Positions 61,553 through 64,000 of a stretch of 64,000 bases of DNA are shown in pieces. Every line of letters starts with the position of its first letter. The stretch's first letter is position 1. The translations under genes and the position numbers were made by a program. This DNA comes from DASUNP01 sp035249305 (lineage in GTDB: Bacteria; Acidobacteriota; Blastocatellia; UBA7656): NCBI GenBank assembly GCA_035249305.1, contig DATFGQ010000043.1, forward strand, positions 1 to 64,000. The letters are read 5' to 3'. The notes below the pieces were generated by a model. The model ran no database searches and was not told the origin of the DNA. It saw only the letters and a program-made list of their open reading frames with translations.

Positions 61553-64000
61553 ATGAACAGGAGCATTGACACAAACATCAAGCCACTCGATGAGATCACG
61601 GCCGGTGATGAAGCACGATCGGGCGCTAAGGCGTACAACTGCGCGAGGCTGAGGCAAGCCGGGTTCCTCGTGCCGGACGGGCTGGTCGTGCTGTCGACGG
61701 CGAGCGCAGCCGATCTGGAAGGGCTAGCGGACCACACGTGGTTTGACGGACTGCCGATCGACGCGCTCTTCGCCGTCCGCTCCTCGGGCATCGGCGAAGA
61801 CGGCGAGGGGCAGTCGTTCGCAGGCATACACCAGACCCTACTCAATGTATGTCGCGCAGACCTCGGCCGTGCGGTCGAAGCATGTCGCGCGTCGGCGCGC
61901 ACCGCGCAAGCGCTCGAATATCGCCGCGCGAAGGGGATCTCGATCGACACGATCGAGATGGGAGTTCTGATCCAGCTTATGATTCACCCCGTCGCGGCAG
62001 GCGTGGCCTTCACGGTCAATCCCGTCACGGGGGCCGACGACGAGCTGGTGATCAACTCGTCCTGGGGAGTCGGCGAGGCGCTGGTGAGCGGTCAGGTCGA
62101 GCCTGACGAGTTCGTGATCCGCAAGCGCGACGGCGAGCTGTTGTGGAGTCGCGTCGGCGAGAAAGGAACGCCGGGGCGGGCGATGACGCTGTCGCTTGCG
62201 GCCGGCCAGGTGCGGGAGCTGGCGCGCATATTGATAGGCATCGAAGGCTACTACGGCGCGCCGCAGGACGTTGAGTGGTGTCACGACGGAACAGGGTTCT
62301 GGGTCGTGCAATCTCGCCCCGTCACAACCGCCCGCCCGCGCGTTGACGAAACCGAATGGACGCGCGCCAACCTCGTCGAGGTGCTGCCCGACGTAACGTC
62401 GCCGCAGGCGTTATCGGCGTTTGAGGAGATGCTCAACCAGGCGGAGCGGCAGTACATGGGCGACCTCATAGCTCCCGACCATGTGCTTGGGCCGATGGTG
62501 AAGTCGTTTTGCGGGCGTCTCTATTTCAACCTCTCGCAAGTGCGGCGCGTCTGCGCGCTCGGAGCCATTGCGCCCGCCGACATGTTGAGGTCCATGGGTC
62601 ACACGGGAACCATTCAGCCGAGCGACGAGAAGCCTCAGCCTCTGGGGATCGGCGACCGCATGTCCGTAGCCGGTGATCTGCTTCGCATAATGTGGCGGCA
62701 CCTTCGGGCGGCCCGCCTCGTCCGCACTCACGAAGCAAAATCGCGAGAGGCCGTCAACCGCATGGCGGAGGTCGACCCGCGCCGCCTTTCAGATGAGGAG
62801 GTGTGGGCCGTAATAGAAGAGTGGGTAGGAGACGCGCCAAATTACATGCAGACCGTGTTGCTGTTGACCGGCGTGCTGTTTCACGAGACTCCCGTGCGCA
62901 AGCTGTGTGAGAAGGTCGGCTTCGAGTTCGAGCGCCTCGTCTACCCGCAGCTCGCGATGGGCGAGAGGTCTGTGAGCGCGCAGCAGGCGTTCGACCTGGT
63001 CGCTCTCGCCAGGACTGCGCGCACCGAGCCTACGGTCGTCAAGTACCTCTGCGATCAGTCGTCAGACCTGTCGCGCCTGTCGGTCGCGCTTCGCGGCACG
63101 GCATTTCTGTCGGGCTTCAAACGCTTCCTTGAGACTTACGGCCACCGCGGCCGTTACGAGTATGACTGGTCGCTGCCGCGCTACAGCGAAGACGCGACCG
63201 CTTTACTGCGCATAATTCGCGCGCACCTCGAAGGCGGTTCGGAAAAGTCCTCTTCCGAGACCGCCCTGCGCCAGGAGCGCGACGCCAGGGATGCATGGGC
63301 GGCGTTCGCCGGGCGGCTGTCGCTCTGGCAGAAATTGACTATGTTGCCGCGTATACGGCGCGGGATTCAAAGGATCAAGCAGTACTACGTGTGGCGCGAG
63401 CAGGTGCGCTCAGACCTTGTGCGCGTTCTTGCGGCGATGCGTGCGTGGAATCTCGTGCTCGCCGACCGATTCGTCCACCGCGGGTGGCTCGACGGCCGGG
63501 ACGACTATTTCCTGATCCACTTCCGCGAGATCGCGGCGGTGATCAAAGGGGAGCGCCGGCCCGAAACGCTCCGCGCCATTGCGGCGGAGCGCAGGCTTGA
63601 GACGGCCCGGCGCCGCTCGATACAGATGCCGCTGTTGATGCGCGAGTCGGAGCTCGCAGAGTTTATCCGCGCGGCGGGCGTGAGCAGCAGGGTCGACGAC
63701 GAAGGCGAGTTGAGCGGACACCCCGTCAGCGGAGGGTGCGTCGAGGGCGAAGTGGTCGTCGTGCATGACCCCGCGGACTTTGACCTGATGAAACCGGGCG
63801 CGATCCTCGTCGCTCCCGCGACCGACCCGTCGTGGACGCCGCTCTTTACGCTGGCCTCCGGGGTGATCGTCGAAGTCGGCGGCGTCCTCTCGCATGCGTC
63901 GACCGTGGCGCGCGAGTACGGGCTCCCCGCGCTCGCCAACGTGAAGCACGCCACCAGACGGCTCAGGACAGGCGACCGCGTAAGGCTAGACGCCATCCGT
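61553..64000 (+). CDS. PEP-synthase/rifampin-phosphotransferase-like enzyme, 3' end beyond window
   Basis: The ATG at 61553 has AAGGGAGGAGA upstream; 816 codons are seen with no stop. The N-terminal PPDK-type ATP-binding domain (about 15-265) has GAKAYNCARLRQAG and AVRSSGIGEDGEGQSFAG. The swivelling phospho-His domain is at about 720-810 with GGVLSHASTVAREYGLPAL (His781). The long middle region (about 280-700) separates them. This ATP - middle - His order fits Rph-type enzymes that phosphorylate small molecules; PEP synthase instead has ATP - His - PEP barrel. The drug or metabolite substrate is unknown. Confidence 0.8.
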   Translation, partial: MNRSIDTNIKPLDEITAGDEARSGAKAYNCARLRQAGFLVPDGLVVLSTASAADLEGLADHTWFDGLPIDALFAVRSSGIGEDGEGQSFAGIHQTLLNVCRADLGRAVEACRASARTAQALEYRRAKGISIDTIEMGVLIQLMIHPVAAGVAFTVNPVTGADDELVINSSWGVGEALVSGQVEPDEFVIRKRDGELLWSRVGEKGTPGRAMTLSLAAGQVRELARILIGIEGYYGAPQDVEWCHDGTGFWVVQSRPVTTARPRVDETEWTRANLVEVLPDVTSPQALSAFEEMLNQAERQYMGDLIAPDHVLGPMVKSFCGRLYFNLSQVRRVCALGAIAPADMLRSMGHTGTIQPSDEKPQPLGIGDRMSVAGDLLRIMWRHLRAARLVRTHEAKSREAVNRMAEVDPRRLSDEEVWAVIEEWVGDAPNYMQTVLLLTGVLFHETPVRKLCEKVGFEFERLVYPQLAMGERSVSAQQAFDLVALARTARTEPTVVKYLCDQSSDLSRLSVALRGTAFLSGFKRFLETYGHRGRYEYDWSLPRYSEDATALLRIIRAHLEGGSEKSSSETALRQERDARDAWAAFAGRLSLWQKLTMLPRIRRGIQRIKQYYVWREQVRSDLVRVLAAMRAWNLVLADRFVHRGWLDGRDDYFLIHFREIAAVIKGERRPETLRAIAAERRLETARRRSIQMPLLMRESELAEFIRAAGVSSRVDDEGELSGHPVSGGCVEGEVVVVHDPADFDLMKPGAILVAPATDPSWTPLFTLASGVIVEVGGVLSHASTVAREYGLPALANVKHATRRLRTGDRVRLDAIR

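Overview
The window is GC-rich bacterial chromosome with dense, short-gapped genes on both strands and many intergenic palindromes. The gene mix suggests an aerobic, heterotrophic Acidobacteriota member, perhaps class Blastocatellia: S46 dipeptidyl-peptidase, cytochrome c/copper-monooxygenase-like protein, BNR-propeller/BACON surface protein, a one-membrane-subunit succinate dehydrogenase, homodimeric pyruvate dehydrogenase, and intergenic hairpin mosaics. The taxonomic call is inference; no rRNA or tRNA gene was found.

Layout. 1-12 kb: ThuA-like secreted protein; a metzincin-like protein with a small partner gene; a LysR regulator divergent from a secreted serine hydrolase; a minus-strand operon of cyclase, transglutaminase-like and phosphoesterase genes; a large secreted BNR/BACON protein. 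12-22 kb: ComEC-type metallo-hydrolase, acyltransferase-membrane fusion, alpha/beta hydrolase lipoprotein, mnmG with an isoaspartyl peptidase, S46 peptidase, arylamine N-acetyltransferase. 22-32 kb: aceE-aceF-lpd operon, two small hypothetical genes, a BON/LysM protein, a dynamin-like GTPase, an M23 peptidase. 32-37 kb: sdhC-sdhA-sdhB-TPR operon bracketed by inverted copies of a repeat mosaic. 37-47 kb: permease plus a fused EutB-EutC ethanolamine ammonia-lyase; a cytochrome c/PHM-like protein; a methyltransferase; YwbE; Uma2; a GNAT/acyl-CoA-synthetase-like protein with a shortened ATP-grasp part.

47-64 kb holds the most coherent and least ordinary unit. A GAF-GAF-GAF-AAA+-HTH sigma54 activator lies between two operons. 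The divergent operon encodes a STAS-like protein, soluble transhydrogenase, TolC, membrane-fusion protein and RND pump. The downstream operon encodes a DUF4136 protein, two further secreted proteins and a phosphotransferase with rifampin-phosphotransferase-like domain order, which runs off the window. Each operon is preceded by a near-identical sigma54-type element (TGGCAAGCAGATTGCC and TGGCAAGGCGATTGCC), and each element has GTGCCGA-type sites about 80-135 bp upstream. I infer one small regulon that couples efflux, redox balance and envelope or drug-modifying functions.

Non-coding structure is abundant. There are three copies of an ordered palindrome mosaic, two copies of a second family with terminal inverted repeats, two long simple hairpins between convergent genes, and a multi-hairpin segment before the S46 peptidase gene. 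No CRISPR array, transposase, integrase or phage gene was seen.
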